Part shown: piece by piece, positions 1 to 8,179 of the stretch
Layout of the letters: each line of letters opens with the position of its first letter
How positions within the stretch are numbered: position 1 is the first letter of the stretch
DNA from: Dehalococcoidia bacterium UBA2588
Lineage (GTDB): Bacteria; Chloroflexota; Dehalococcoidia; Lucifugimonadales; UBA3495
Direction of reading: 5' to 3'
DNA length: 30,255 nucleotides
NCBI GenBank assembly: GCA_002339805.1
Contig: DDKW01000051.1
Location: 1-30,255 of the forward strand
Position numbers and translations under genes: made by a program
The notes under the pieces: model-generated
The model's input: only the letters and a program-made list of their open reading frames with translations
Told to the model about the DNA's origin: nothing
The model's database searches: none

Positions 1-738
1 ACCTATCCCTTCTATACTGGTGCCATCGTTGGCATTGCCTCTTACTACGACAGTGTTAATGCCGACAATATTACCATTTAGATTAAGTAGAGGTCCTCCA
101 CTGTTTCCCGGATTTATTACGGTATCTGTCTGGATCAAGTCGGTTAGAGTGGAGTCCCTACTGATATCGATATTCCTGCCTAATGCTGAGACCACACCTA
201 CTGTGACCGTAGGTCCACCAGGTAAAGCGAGCGCATTACCAATAGCTATTACCCAATCTCCCACTCGGAGATTACTTTCGTTTTCGAGAGGTATGTAGGG
301 GTAATTTTCACCGGGTATTTGAATGACAGCCAAGTCAGATAATATATCGTATCCAATGATAGAAGCTTCTTTTTGGGTACCATCATCTAGGGTAACTGTA
401 ATTTTTGTTGAATCTTTTATGACGTGATTATTTGTTAATATTAGTCCTGATGAATCAAATATGACACCAGATCCAGAACCTTCTCCTTGACGTAATCCGA
501 ACCTGTCTCGAGATACAGTATCTGACACAATGGACACTACGGAAGATCTCACAGATTCGACTGTATCGGCGATATTTGGGAATTGAATATTTTGGGTTTT
601 TTCTGATTGTTCTTCTATTGATACATTGGAAACTTGAGATGCACCGCTTTCTCCTTCCTGTAATGTGCACCCAGTCACAACACTTAGGGTTAGTAATATT
701 ACGGCGGTATAACTAAAGAACGTATGTTTAATTTTCAT
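1..738 (-). CDS. HtrA/DegP-type trypsin-like serine protease, lipoprotein, 3' end cut by window edge
   Basis: The reading frame is open from an ATG at 738 to the window edge, so the C-terminus is missing (a PDZ domain may follow). The protein starts with a hydrophobic signal segment ending in a lipobox (VVTGC, Cys near residue 24), so it is probably a membrane-anchored lipoprotein acting outside the cytoplasmic membrane. The S1C catalytic triad is visible: His105 in TNNHVI, Asp135 in SDLAV and Ser213 in NPGNSGGPL. The histidine motif is TNNHV rather than the commoner TNAHV. The family degrades or refolds damaged envelope proteins. The start overlaps the end of rph by 11 bp, so the two genes are probably co-transcribed and translationally coupled. 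The family is sure; whether it is DegP-, DegS- or HhoA-like cannot be decided without the C-terminus. Confidence 0.9.
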   Translation of the reverse strand, partial: MKIKHTFFSYTAVILLTLSVVTGCTLQEGESGASQVSNVSIEEQSEKTQNIQFPNIADTVESVRSSVVSIVSDTVSRDRFGLRQGEGSGSGVIFDSSGLILTNNHVIKDSTKITVTLDDGTQKEASIIGYDILSDLAVIQIPGENYPYIPLENESNLRVGDWVIAIGNALALPGGPTVTVGVVSALGRNIDISRDSTLTDLIQTDTVINPGNSGGPLLNLNGNIVGINTVVVRGNANDGTSIEGIG

Positions 739-1465
739 TTACGTTAAGTCCTGTTAAATATTGATTTTGGAATACTGCAATTTCAGATGTTCCTTTAGTT
801 GCCAGATCAATTATTTGAGGTATTTTGTCAGTGCTGAAAGGCCCTGCTTCCGTGCCTCCCTGGATTTCTATTAGCTGTTTCTCATCAGTCATGACAATAT
901 TAAAATCTACGTCAGCATTAAAGTCTTCTTCGTAGCAGGGATCTAGTAGTAAATCATCTCCGATTAATGCAATGCTGACTGCGCAAACATTATTTAAAAT
1001 AGGGCTACTAGTGATTTTATTTTGGTTGATTAGGAGATTAATTGCTTGGCTTAAAGCAATAAAGCCTCCATTTATTGACGCTGTTCTTGTCCCAGCATCT
1101 GCTTGTATCACGTCGCAGTCTATTTGTATTGTTAATTCTCCTAAAATAGACAGGTCTGTTATTCCTCTTAGTGACCTACCAATTAATCTTTGTATTTCTT
1201 GCGATCTACCATTAATTTTCCCTGTGTCTCTTTCTCTTCGATTTCGAGTATTGGTTGCTCTTGGTAACATACTATAATCCGCCGTAACCCACCCTGAACC
1301 ACTCCCTTTCAAGAAAGGTGGAACTCTGTCCTCTACAGAAGCAGAACATAAAACCTTTGTGTTCCCTGTGGATATAAGTACTGATCCTTCAGCGTATTGT
1401 TGTAAATTTGAATCTATTGTGATTGGGCGTAGTTCATCGCCGTTTCTTCCATCTATTCGTTGCAC
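728..1465 (-). CDS. rph: Ribonuclease PH
   Basis: This is a 245-residue phosphorolytic 3'-5' exoribonuclease that trims tRNA 3' ends using phosphate; the family is usually about 240 residues. Signature stretches are all present: SGWVTADYSMLPRATNTR, the GRSQEIQRLIGRSLR helix, CDVIQADAGTRTASI and the PFS motif near the C-terminus. The start is GTG at 1465 with an AAAGG ribosome site 7 bases upstream; no better start lies between it and a TATAAT box on the same strand at 1495-1500. It is first in a two-gene unit with the HtrA-like protease. It acts in the cytoplasm. Identification is firm. Confidence 0.95.
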   Translation of the reverse strand: MQRIDGRNGDELRPITIDSNLQQYAEGSVLISTGNTKVLCSASVEDRVPPFLKGSGSGWVTADYSMLPRATNTRNRRERDTGKINGRSQEIQRLIGRSLRGITDLSILGELTIQIDCDVIQADAGTRTASINGGFIALSQAINLLINQNKITSSPILNNVCAVSIALIGDDLLLDPCYEEDFNADVDFNIVMTDEKQLIEIQGGTEAGPFSTDKIPQIIDLATKGTSEIAVFQNQYLTGLNVNEN

Positions 1466-1494
1466 TTTGTAACCTTTATTTTTTTTATAATAAA

Positions 1495-1500
1495 ATTATA
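1495..1500 (-). promoter_or_regulatory. -10 box of the rph-htrA unit
   Basis: Read on the minus strand this is a perfect TATAAT, about 30 bases upstream of the rph GTG. No convincing -35 hexamer is seen at the right distance, so the full promoter is inferred. Confidence 0.45.
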
Positions 1501-1560
1501 CCGAATCACAGGGGTTAATTGCACTGTTCAGATAGATACCATGTAATACTCATCTTAGGG

Positions 1561-1590
1561 TTGTGTTACATAGTTAATGTTGCTTATAAT
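1561..1590 (+). promoter_or_regulatory. Promoter of the aminotransferase gene
   Basis: TTGTGT (1561-1566) and a perfect TATAAT (1585-1590) are separated by 18 bp. Transcription would begin near 1597, just before the GGAGAGG ribosome site at 1607-1613. The promoter lies inside the longest possible reading frame (ATG at 1577), which argues for the downstream GTG start. Confidence 0.6.
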
Positions 1591-1621
1591 CATTTCGATA
1601 ACAGTTGGAGAGGTCATACCT

Positions 1622-2560
1622 GTGAGTGATAATGAATTCGATCATTTAAATACGTTTTTCCAAGGTGCTATTGTCCCTGTTCCAGATTCTAAGGTTAGTG
1701 TCATGACCCACGCATTGCATTATGGAACTGCAGTTTTTGAAGGGATACGTGGTAATTGGAATGAAGAAAAAGGCGTAATTAGTATTTTCAGATTGCGTGA
1801 GCATTACGAAAGGTTGCTGCGTGGCTGTAAACTACTTATGCTAGACATCCCATATTCTTTAGATGATTTATGTGATATTACAATAGACCTGGTTCAAAAG
1901 AATAAACATAAATCTGATATTTACATTCGTCCTCTAGCTTATAAAAGCGCTGAAGTTGTTGCAAATCTAAAACTCCAAGATCTTTCTGCTGATTTCACAT
2001 TGATTACAGTGCCGTTTGGTAATTATTTGGGTTCAGACACTTTAAGATGCTGTACTTCGTCGTGGAGAAGAGTAGATGATTTGATGATTCCTGCTAGATT
2101 GAAAATAGCAGGAATTTACGTTAACAGCATACTGGCAAAAACAGAGGCCACTTTAGCTGGATTTGATGAAGCAATATTGCTGAATCATGACGGCCACGTG
2201 TCCGAAGGTTCAGGGGAAAATATTTTTGTGTATTCTGAGGGAACGCTTATAACAAGCGGGCTGGATGACAATGTTCTACCTGGAATTACTAGAAACACTA
2301 TAATAGAACTAGCGAGAGAAGAACTGGGAATTCCAGTGATTGAACGAACAATAGATAGGAGTGAATTATACTTAGCCGACGAAGTGTTCCTAACAGGGAC
2401 TGCCGCTCACTTGACCCCTGTCGTTGAACTTGATCGCAGGCCAATCGGTAGTGGTGAATCAGGAGAATTGGCAACTCAATTGCAGAAGATGTATTTTAAT
2501 ATTGTAGTAGGCAATAATCCGAAATACAGTCATTGGTGTACGAACGTAACTCCTGACTAA
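1622..2560 (+). CDS. ilvE: Branched-chain amino acid aminotransferase (PLP fold type IV)
   Basis: This enzyme transfers the amino group between glutamate and the 2-oxo acids of leucine, isoleucine and valine. Family signatures are HALHYGTAVFEGIRG near the N-terminus, the PLP lysine in RLKIAGIYVNSILAKTEA (Lys161 counted from the GTG start), GSGENIF and LPGITRNTIIELA. I choose GTG at 1622: GGAGAGG lies 8 bases upstream, the product is then 312 residues (close to the usual length), and the ATG at 1577 would put a perfect -10 box inside the coding region. D-amino-acid or aminodeoxychorismate lyase relatives share the fold, but the Glu-rich BCAT motifs favour IlvE. The SDR gene follows 16 bp downstream. 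Confidence 0.88.
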   Translation: MSDNEFDHLNTFFQGAIVPVPDSKVSVMTHALHYGTAVFEGIRGNWNEEKGVISIFRLREHYERLLRGCKLLMLDIPYSLDDLCDITIDLVQKNKHKSDIYIRPLAYKSAEVVANLKLQDLSADFTLITVPFGNYLGSDTLRCCTSSWRRVDDLMIPARLKIAGIYVNSILAKTEATLAGFDEAILLNHDGHVSEGSGENIFVYSEGTLITSGLDDNVLPGITRNTIIELAREELGIPVIERTIDRSELYLADEVFLTGTAAHLTPVVELDRRPIGSGESGELATQLQKMYFNIVVGNNPKYSHWCTNVTPD

Positions 2561-2576
2561 TCAAGAGGAGATTAAT

Positions 2577-3326
2577 ATGGGAAAATTACAAGGCAAAGTA
2601 GCATTGGTAACAGGCTCCGGGAGGAACATAGGCCGTGCAACAGTACTTAAATTTGCTTCTGAAGGGGCCGATGTAGTAGTGAATGCTAGAACCAATAAAC
2701 AGGAAGCCGATGCAGTAGCAGAAGAAGCTAGAGCGCTGGGAGTACGAGCACTCTCTATTGTGGCAGATGTATCCGATAGTTCTCAAGTCAGTAATATGAT
2801 TAATCAAATTGTTAATGAGTTCGGCAAAATTGATGTGTTGGTAAGTAACGCAGCTATTCGACCACATGACAACTTTACGGAACTGACTCTTGAGGATTGG
2901 GAACGAGTCAGAGGAGTTGTATTAGATGGAGCTTTTTATCTAGCTTTAGAATGTTTAAAGCATATGTCCGCTCAAGAATCTGGTAACATCATCTTCTTTA
3001 CGGGAGAAGGAGCTTTTTTAGGTAGTGCAAAAAGAGCACACGTATCTGCAGCAAAGATGGGGTTAGTAGGCCTAGCTAGAGGTTTGGCAAGTGAATTTGC
3101 CCCAAAGAATATACGTGTTAATGTCGTCTCCCCTGGAAGTATAGATACTGTTAGAGCTAATCCTGAATGGTATTTAGGACGGGTGCCAGACCATTCAGGA
3201 ATTCCGTTAGGTCGGCAGGGTAATGTAGAAGAACTAGCTGCAACTTGTTTGTTTTTGGCTTCTGATGATGCCGGTTATATTACGGGCCAAACCATTCATG
3301 TTAATGGTGGTGCGTTATATCATTAA
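2577..3326 (+). CDS. Short-chain dehydrogenase/reductase family protein lacking the catalytic Tyr and Ser
   Basis: A 249-residue classical-SDR Rossmann fold. The cofactor motif TGSGRNIG (12-19), DVS (64-66), the NAA motif (91-93), NVVSPG and the C-terminal ITGQTIHVNGG are all present. The active site is not: where the family has Tyr-x-x-x-Lys the sequence reads V-S-A-A-K, so Val156 replaces Tyr and only Lys160 remains. The usual serine about 13 residues earlier falls in FFTGEG, giving Thr142 or Gly143. The protein can probably still bind NAD(P)(H) but may not reduce ketones in the standard way. It could be a non-enzymatic member or use another mechanism. It has an AGAGGAG ribosome site and follows ilvE closely. 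Substrate unknown. Confidence 0.85.
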   Translation: MGKLQGKVALVTGSGRNIGRATVLKFASEGADVVVNARTNKQEADAVAEEARALGVRALSIVADVSDSSQVSNMINQIVNEFGKIDVLVSNAAIRPHDNFTELTLEDWERVRGVVLDGAFYLALECLKHMSAQESGNIIFFTGEGAFLGSAKRAHVSAAKMGLVGLARGLASEFAPKNIRVNVVSPGSIDTVRANPEWYLGRVPDHSGIPLGRQGNVEELAATCLFLASDDAGYITGQTIHVNGGALYH

Positions 3327-3341
3327 GATGAGTAATCCGTG

Positions 3342-3935
3342 ATGTCATTTAGCCAATCTATAATAGTTTGTCTGTCTAAATATATTGATTTCACTGGAAG
3401 AGCATCTAGAAGTGAATTTTGGTGGTTTCAACTTTTTGTTTTGCTTGTACAAATTCCGTTTGGAATTTTACTTAATGTATTGGAAATATCCTCTTTTACA
3501 TATGCGACTGTTAACATTTTGAGTTATATTCTCGCAGGCCTATTTTTCTTGCCTAATATAACTGTTACCTCAAGGCGTTTGCACGATATCGATAGGAGTG
3601 GATGGTGGCAAGTTGTACCATGGGGGTTTGGAGCGACGTATTATACGGTTGCATTGCTGATAGGAGAGAATCATATTATTGCATTGTTGAGTTTAATGGG
3701 CGCTGGAATCAGTGCTCTGGTATTGTTGTTTCTACTTACCCGTAAATCTGCTTTGAATCATAACAAATACGATTTGCCTAATATAGAAATAATTGAACAA
3801 CCTGATGTAATAGACCAGAATTATTCTAGGAACACAGATTTGTTATTGGATACTTGTCCGCACTGTAACGCGAATATAGGCGAAGATTATGTGTTTTGCA
3901 TTACATGTGGCCGTGAGATAAGAAATGATGATTAA
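3342..3935 (+). CDS. DUF805 membrane protein with C-terminal zinc ribbon
   Basis: A 197-residue inner-membrane protein of the YhaH/DUF805 family. The family marks GRASRSEFWWF (about 18-28) and RRLHDIDRSGWW lie before and between hydrophobic segments (about four). The C-terminus adds a soluble tail with two CxxC knuckles, CPHC and CITC, a zinc ribbon that many DUF805 proteins lack. Function is unknown in the family. I prefer ATG 3342; a GTG directly before it (3339) would add one residue. The stop codon overlaps that of scoB in the 4-bp palindrome TTAA at 3932-3935. Confidence 0.85.
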   Translation: MSFSQSIIVCLSKYIDFTGRASRSEFWWFQLFVLLVQIPFGILLNVLEISSFTYATVNILSYILAGLFFLPNITVTSRRLHDIDRSGWWQVVPWGFGATYYTVALLIGENHIIALLSLMGAGISALVLLFLLTRKSALNHNKYDLPNIEIIEQPDVIDQNYSRNTDLLLDTCPHCNANIGEDYVFCITCGREIRNDD

Positions 3936-4648
3936 ACTACGTAATGCCTGCCAGAACCTTGATTTGAAGATTGATTATCTCTGGTTTTAACTTCGCATAA
4001 GTTAGGATCAGCAGTAATTTTTGCTTCAGTTAGTTCTTGAATTTCCTCTACTGACCATCCTGGAGCATGTTCTTTTAGGATAAATCCATCGGTTCCTATT
4101 TCAAATAATCCCAAATCAGTAGATACTAACTTCACTACTCCTGGAGCTGTTACTGGTAATGCGCATTGTTTGAGTAATCGTGGTTTTCCATCCCTAGTGG
4201 TATGCTCCATAGCGATATATACTCTTTGTGCACAAGCGGCTAGGTCCATAGCTCCGCCAATTCCTCCACCTTTTCTGGTTGGGATTCTCCAGTTAGCAAA
4301 GTCCCCGTTTTGTGCAACTTCATATGCTCCCATAACTGTGACATCTATCATGCCTCCTCGAATAAGCATGAATGAGTCAGCATGGTGGACAATAGCCATG
4401 CCTGGTATAGCTATTACATTTTGCCCTCCAGCATTAACCAAATGTTTGTCTTCGTGTCCTTCTTCAGCGATAGGACCGTAGCCTATGACTCCGTTTTCTG
4501 AGTGGTAGATTAATTCTCTTGAATCATCTTTGTAATTTGAACATAAAGTAGGCATTCCAACTCCTAAATTAACTATCCATCCATCTTGGAATTCCATAGC
4601 TAATCGGTCACACATGGTTTGCCTATTTAATTTTACTTTTTCTGCCAT
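3932..4648 (-). CDS. scoB: 3-oxoacid CoA-transferase, subunit B
   Basis: A 238-residue family I CoA-transferase beta subunit. The catalytic glutamate that forms the glutamyl-CoA thioester is Glu51 in HSENGVIGYGP. The N-terminal NLGVGMPTL loop and the GGGIGGAMDLAA glycine-rich stretch are typical. With the alpha subunit encoded just upstream (22 bp gap) it would move CoA from succinyl-CoA or acetyl-CoA to a 3-oxo acid such as acetoacetate or 3-oxoadipate, feeding thiolysis. The last 15-20 residues, rich in Asn, Ser and Gln, extend beyond the conserved core. Exact substrate (ScoAB, PcaIJ or AtoDA-like) cannot be fixed from sequence. Confidence 0.88.
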   Translation of the reverse strand: MAEKVKLNRQTMCDRLAMEFQDGWIVNLGVGMPTLCSNYKDDSRELIYHSENGVIGYGPIAEEGHEDKHLVNAGGQNVIAIPGMAIVHHADSFMLIRGGMIDVTVMGAYEVAQNGDFANWRIPTRKGGGIGGAMDLAACAQRVYIAMEHTTRDGKPRLLKQCALPVTAPGVVKLVSTDLGLFEIGTDGFILKEHAPGWSVEEIQELTEAKITADPNLCEVKTRDNQSSNQGSGRHYVV

Positions 4649-4670
4649 ATCTATCCTCGTATGTTTAATC

Positions 4671-5369
4671 TTAATAAAATATTCCGTCTTCTGGAATTAA
4701 TACAATCCTGTTGACATAGACCCCTGATACATGGATTTGATCTGGGTCTAATTGACCTACTTCTACTATTTCTTTTTCTACTTCAACTATGGTGGTTTTA
4801 GCTGCCATAGCCATGATTGGATTAAAATTCCTACCTGCTAATCTAAATTGCAGATTGCCGAAAGTATCGGCTCGGTATGCTTTAATTAGGGCATAATCAG
4901 CATGGAGAGGGAATTCTAATACATGCATACGTCCATTAATTTCTCTATGTTCTTTGCCTTCAGCTAGTTCAGTACCTACACTGGTGGGAGTGTAAAATCC
5001 TCCGATCCCTGCGGCTGCCGCTCGAATACGTTCTGCCATAGTTCCTTGAGGAACAAGTTCAGCATCGAGTTCGTCATTGTTATACATTTCTACGAATGGA
5101 GTTACTTGTGATGGATGAGTAGGCGCAGTGAATGCACAAATCATTTTTTTAACTTGTTTAGCTTGAATAAGTGTCCCTACGTCTATACTGTCTCCCAAGG
5201 CGCCAGCATTATTGGATATCCCTGTCAGACCTTTAGCACCTTGCCGGTTCACTGCAGATAAAAGGTTTCTTGGCACTCCTACGTTACCGAATCCAGGCGA
5301 CATGAATACTGAGTCGTCTTGGAAATCTTTGACTGCTTCGTCAAAAGTTGAGAATACTTTGTTTTTCAT
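4671..5369 (-). CDS. scoA: 3-oxoacid CoA-transferase, subunit A
   Basis: The alpha subunit, 232 residues from ATG 5369, partner of the gene below it in the operon. Visible motifs are the CoA-binding GFGNVGVPRNL, GISNNAG, PQGTMAERIRAAAAGIGGFYTPT and the DYALIKAYRAD.GNL region. A longer frame reaches 5495, but the extra residues are low in complexity and unlike the family. The ATG at 5369 has GGAG six bases upstream and gives the normal length, so I take that start. A segment usually reading close to SYVGEN in ScoA/PcaI is CAFTAPTHPS here, hinting at a different acyl substrate. A TATAAT box on the minus strand at 5415-5420 may be its promoter. Confidence 0.88.
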   Translation of the reverse strand: MKNKVFSTFDEAVKDFQDDSVFMSPGFGNVGVPRNLLSAVNRQGAKGLTGISNNAGALGDSIDVGTLIQAKQVKKMICAFTAPTHPSQVTPFVEMYNNDELDAELVPQGTMAERIRAAAAGIGGFYTPTSVGTELAEGKEHREINGRMHVLEFPLHADYALIKAYRADTFGNLQFRLAGRNFNPIMAMAAKTTIVEVEKEIVEVGQLDPDQIHVSGVYVNRIVLIPEDGIFY

Positions 5370-5515
5370 TTTCTGCTCCGTAGGTATGATTCTATACTGA
5401 TTTGAGTTAGCACAATTATAGAATGAATCATTGTACGGATCATTATACGACAAGTAGGTAATGTTGGTATAGGATTTCTGTAAGACAAGACGCATTTAGC
5501 CTTGCAGGGCTGATG

Positions 5516-5524
5516 TGATATGAT
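5516..5524 (+). promoter_or_regulatory. Candidate extended -10 promoter
   Basis: TG-A-TATGAT (5516-5524) is a good extended -10 element with no clear -35. It would start transcription near 5531, about 55 bases before the gene starting at 5585. It lies between divergently transcribed scoA and that gene. Confidence 0.35.
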
Positions 5525-5584
5525 CGGTCAAGTTTTATTAGTTATAAGAGTTAACTAGATTAATGGATCATAGGTAAATCTGGA

Positions 5585-6202
5585 TTGAATAATATTAGAT
5601 TAAATTCGATGACTTACGACACGGATATTTCCAAATTAGAAAGCATGGTGCTTGATTTGGAAGAGATCTCAATCTATTTGTCAGGATTGAGAGTTGTTAA
5701 TGAAGGTATACTTACTAATCGTCAACTAGCTGAATCTGGTTTTCATGGAGATACCGAATCCTATTTTCTTAATCAAGGTAGGAAAACTGGATTTATGAGA
5801 GAGTTTGGCATCAGAAATCTAGAAAAAATGTCTGATGGTGATGATTTTGTAATCGGTTGTGTGGCTCATTCTTTTGAAAACGACCGAAGTGTTAATGACT
5901 GGATGGAACAAGTTTTCCTTAAACGTTTTGTGGACAGGATTGGAGAACTCATTGGCGTGAATCAAAAACTTTTGGATGTGAAAGAAATCCTTTCCGAGCA
6001 TTTTTTTGATCATTCTTTGGCGGTACATTTGATTGAAGAAGGGCCAGAGGGTGAAGTTTCATTTACAATCATTGATTTTAAAATTGGTACCTTGCTAGGC
6101 GTCTGTTTCGTAGGGACCAAAGGCAGGCACTCTAGAATGGAATTATGCGAGCAAATTGGTCTAGCGCTAGAGCAGAAAATGGTCACTTATTTGCTGGGTT
6201 AA
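5585..6202 (+). CDS. Unrecognised 205-residue soluble protein
   Basis: I do not recognise a family. The protein has no signal peptide, membrane segment or cysteine cluster. The first half is predicted helical by eye (LESMVLDLEEISIYLSGL) and carries a charged central part (HSFENDRSVNDWMEQVFLKRFVDRIGEL). The second half ends in a mixed strand-helix pattern (VSFTIIDFKIGTLLGVCFVG followed by a helix), compatible with a small alpha/beta sensor-like domain. Start is uncertain: TTG 5585 has a weak AGG nine bases upstream, while ATG 5609 has no visible ribosome site. The stop overlaps that of dmlA in TTAA at 6199-6202. Confidence 0.65.
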   Translation: MNNIRLNSMTYDTDISKLESMVLDLEEISIYLSGLRVVNEGILTNRQLAESGFHGDTESYFLNQGRKTGFMREFGIRNLEKMSDGDDFVIGCVAHSFENDRSVNDWMEQVFLKRFVDRIGELIGVNQKLLDVKEILSEHFFDHSLAVHLIEEGPEGEVSFTIIDFKIGTLLGVCFVGTKGRHSRMELCEQIGLALEQKMVTYLLG

Positions 6203-7266
6203 TTGACAAGGCTCATTATTTCGTCAGTGACCTCAGAAGTACTGGCTGTACCTCCTAAATCAGGAGTCAGCACTTTCCGTGTTGTTAGAGCCTGTATTAT
6301 TGCATCGTTAAGTTTTTGAGCTATTTCATTTTCCCCTAGATGATCCAACATCATAGATATTGCAAAAAATGTTGCAATTGGATTTGCTATTCCTTTGCCT
6401 GTAATATCAAACCCCGCGCCGTGAACAGGTTCAAACATTGATGGATATTGCCTTTCAGGATTTATGTTGGCGCTAGGAGCCAAGCCCATACTCCCAGTTA
6501 TAACTGCGGCGATGTCTGACATAATGTCCCCAAAAAGATTTGATGCTACGATGACATCAAAATTTTCAGGCCATCTCACTAAATCCATGCAAGCAGCATC
6601 AACTAAAAGCGACTCAGTTTGTATCATAGGATAGCGAGAGGCTACTTGTTCAAATACTTCGTCCCAAAATACCATGCTGTGTGCCTGAGCGTTCGATTTT
6701 GTCACGGAAGTGACTTTGAGTTTGGTGTTTCGTTGCAGACAATATTCAAATGCCGCTTCTATAATTCTTTCTGTTCCTCTCCTTGTAAATACATTTGTTT
6801 GGATTACGGTTTCATGTTCGGTACCTGAGTACAAACTGCCACCAACTGGAGCGTACTCACCTTCTGTGTTTTCCCGGAAAATAACCATATCAATCTCTCC
6901 AGGACCTTTATCCTTGATAGGAGAGTTTACTCCCGGGTATAAATAGGCAGGCCTTATTGAGATACCTTGGTCATATTGTCTTCTCATGGGTAGTAGTAGG
7001 CCCTGGAGAGTTATGTGATCAGGGATGTTAGGATCTCCAACAGCTCCAAACAAAATAGCGTCAGAATCCTTGATTTGATCAAGTCCATCCGCAGGCATCA
7101 TGAGGCCAGTTTGCCTGTAATATTCTGATCCCCAAGGTAGATCCACGTAATTGAATTTGATGCCTGCGTTAGTTTCCTCTATATGTGTCATAATACGTTT
7201 TGCTTCTGTGATTACTTCGATGCCTATACCATCACCTGGAATAACTGATATTTTGTGTTCTGACAT
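6199..7266 (-). CDS. dmlA: D-malate/tartrate-type oxidative decarboxylating dehydrogenase
   Basis: A 355-residue member of the isocitrate/isopropylmalate dehydrogenase superfamily. It matches the D-malate/tartrate dehydrogenase branch: PGDGIG at the start, WGSEYY...MMPADGL, FGAVGDPNIPDHITL, FRENTEGEY, VTKSNAQAHSMVFWDEV, ASNLFGDIMSD and FEPVHGAG. The family oxidises a 2-hydroxy acid with NAD+ and decarboxylates it (D-malate to pyruvate), needing Mn2+ or Mg2+. I take ATG 7266, with TAAGGTGA just upstream, rather than GTG 7275. It lies 10 bp after pduX at the end of the cobalamin operon and seems to share its riboswitch. A role as 3-isopropylmalate dehydrogenase is possible but less likely. Confidence 0.82.
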   Translation of the reverse strand: MSEHKISVIPGDGIGIEVITEAKRIMTHIEETNAGIKFNYVDLPWGSEYYRQTGLMMPADGLDQIKDSDAILFGAVGDPNIPDHITLQGLLLPMRRQYDQGISIRPAYLYPGVNSPIKDKGPGEIDMVIFRENTEGEYAPVGGSLYSGTEHETVIQTNVFTRRGTERIIEAAFEYCLQRNTKLKVTSVTKSNAQAHSMVFWDEVFEQVASRYPMIQTESLLVDAACMDLVRWPENFDVIVASNLFGDIMSDIAAVITGSMGLAPSANINPERQYPSMFEPVHGAGFDITGKGIANPIATFFAISMMLDHLGENEIAQKLNDAIIQALTTRKVLTPDLGGTASTSEVTDEIMSLVN

Positions 7267-7276
7267 TTTCTTCACC

Positions 7277-8155
7277 TTATGTTATTTGGATTGGGCCCGG
7301 ACGCGTGGTTTTAAAATGGGTAATATTTTCTGAACTTTTCAGTTTGGATTTGGCTTGTTTAAGTGTATATGTCATTTGTTTTTGTTTAGGATCTAATATT
7401 ATCGAGATGATAGTCCCGCTGTGTGCTAAAGAAATTCCTGCTGCGTTAATAGATTGTGCTAGTTCTATCACTTGGTCTAAATTAGGATTCGGTTTTATTT
7501 TCTGAGCTGTGTAAGTGTTGGCAGTTGCGCCTTTTCCTATTAATGCAACATCATTAGTTTTGATTCCTTCAGTTATATCACGAAGTGCATTTTGAGTTTC
7601 TTGTTCATGCTTTTTCCACATGGAGAATCGGTCTACCATGTTGTATTCTACTGTATCTATAGTCCCGCCAAAATCGATTGCTAGAATATCAAGTAAGGGC
7701 AAATCGCCTAATCTATTAATCAGTAATCCTGTTCTATGAGCAAATAATACCATTTCTTCAAACATCGTTGCATCACTAGGTTCTATGCTGGTCGCAATTG
7801 ATGCGATTTGTTTTGCATTAATTGATTCTCCGATTGCGTTAGCGGTTGCTGCGATACAAGAGGTTACGTCTGAAGTACTGCTGCCTAATCCTTTTGATTT
7901 GGGGATAGGATTACTGACCTTGACGGTTGCTCCTAAATGAGACTTCTCAAAGAATATTAAAGTGCTTTCAATCGCTTTGATAGATTTCTGAAGCTTAGAG
8001 TCACCTTTGATTATTCCACTTGTATCGATTTGCACAGTAACATTGTTATATAAATTCACAGGGCAGGAGATTAGCGCAAAAGAATCTTCTATGACACCTT
8101 GTAATAATTCTCCGCAAGATGCAGGTGTTTTGTATGTGGATTGGCCATTGAACAT
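7277..8155 (-). CDS. pduX: L-threonine kinase (GHMP family)
   Basis: A 292-residue GHMP kinase. The PASCGELLQG opening (11-20) is typical of PduX, and the ATP loop PKSKGLGSSTSD lies near residues 85-96. PduX phosphorylates L-threonine to O-phospho-L-threonine, the substrate of CobD. Together they supply (R)-1-aminopropan-2-ol phosphate for the nucleotide loop of B12. Its place between cobU and dmlA in the cobalamin operon supports this role over other GHMP kinases. No strong ribosome site is seen before ATG 8155. The 24-bp gap to cobU is among the larger ones in the operon. Confidence 0.88.
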   Translation of the reverse strand: MFNGQSTYKTPASCGELLQGVIEDSFALISCPVNLYNNVTVQIDTSGIIKGDSKLQKSIKAIESTLIFFEKSHLGATVKVSNPIPKSKGLGSSTSDVTSCIAATANAIGESINAKQIASIATSIEPSDATMFEEMVLFAHRTGLLINRLGDLPLLDILAIDFGGTIDTVEYNMVDRFSMWKKHEQETQNALRDITEGIKTNDVALIGKGATANTYTAQKIKPNPNLDQVIELAQSINAAGISLAHSGTIISIILDPKQKQMTYTLKQAKSKLKSSENITHFKTTRPGPIQIT

Positions 8156-8179
8156 TTTTAAGTCAGAGCTATTCCAGTA

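Noticed and set aside
972..1277. 101-residue plus-strand frame inside rph
   Set aside because: Antisense shadow of a conserved enzyme; hydrophobic look comes from the complementary codons.
1543..1569. GTAAT (1543) and GTTAC (1565), 22 bp apart, before ilvE, as a third GlnR-like site
   Set aside because: The middle half-site is poor and such 5-mers are common in AT-rich DNA; too weak to claim.
1577..1621. N-terminal extension of the aminotransferase from ATG 1577
   Set aside because: It would contain a perfect -10 box and add 15 residues unlike the family; GTG 1622 has a good ribosome site.
5370..5495. 42-residue N-terminal extension of scoA
   Set aside because: Composition unlike the family, no ribosome site; ATG 5369 with GGAG gives the normal length.
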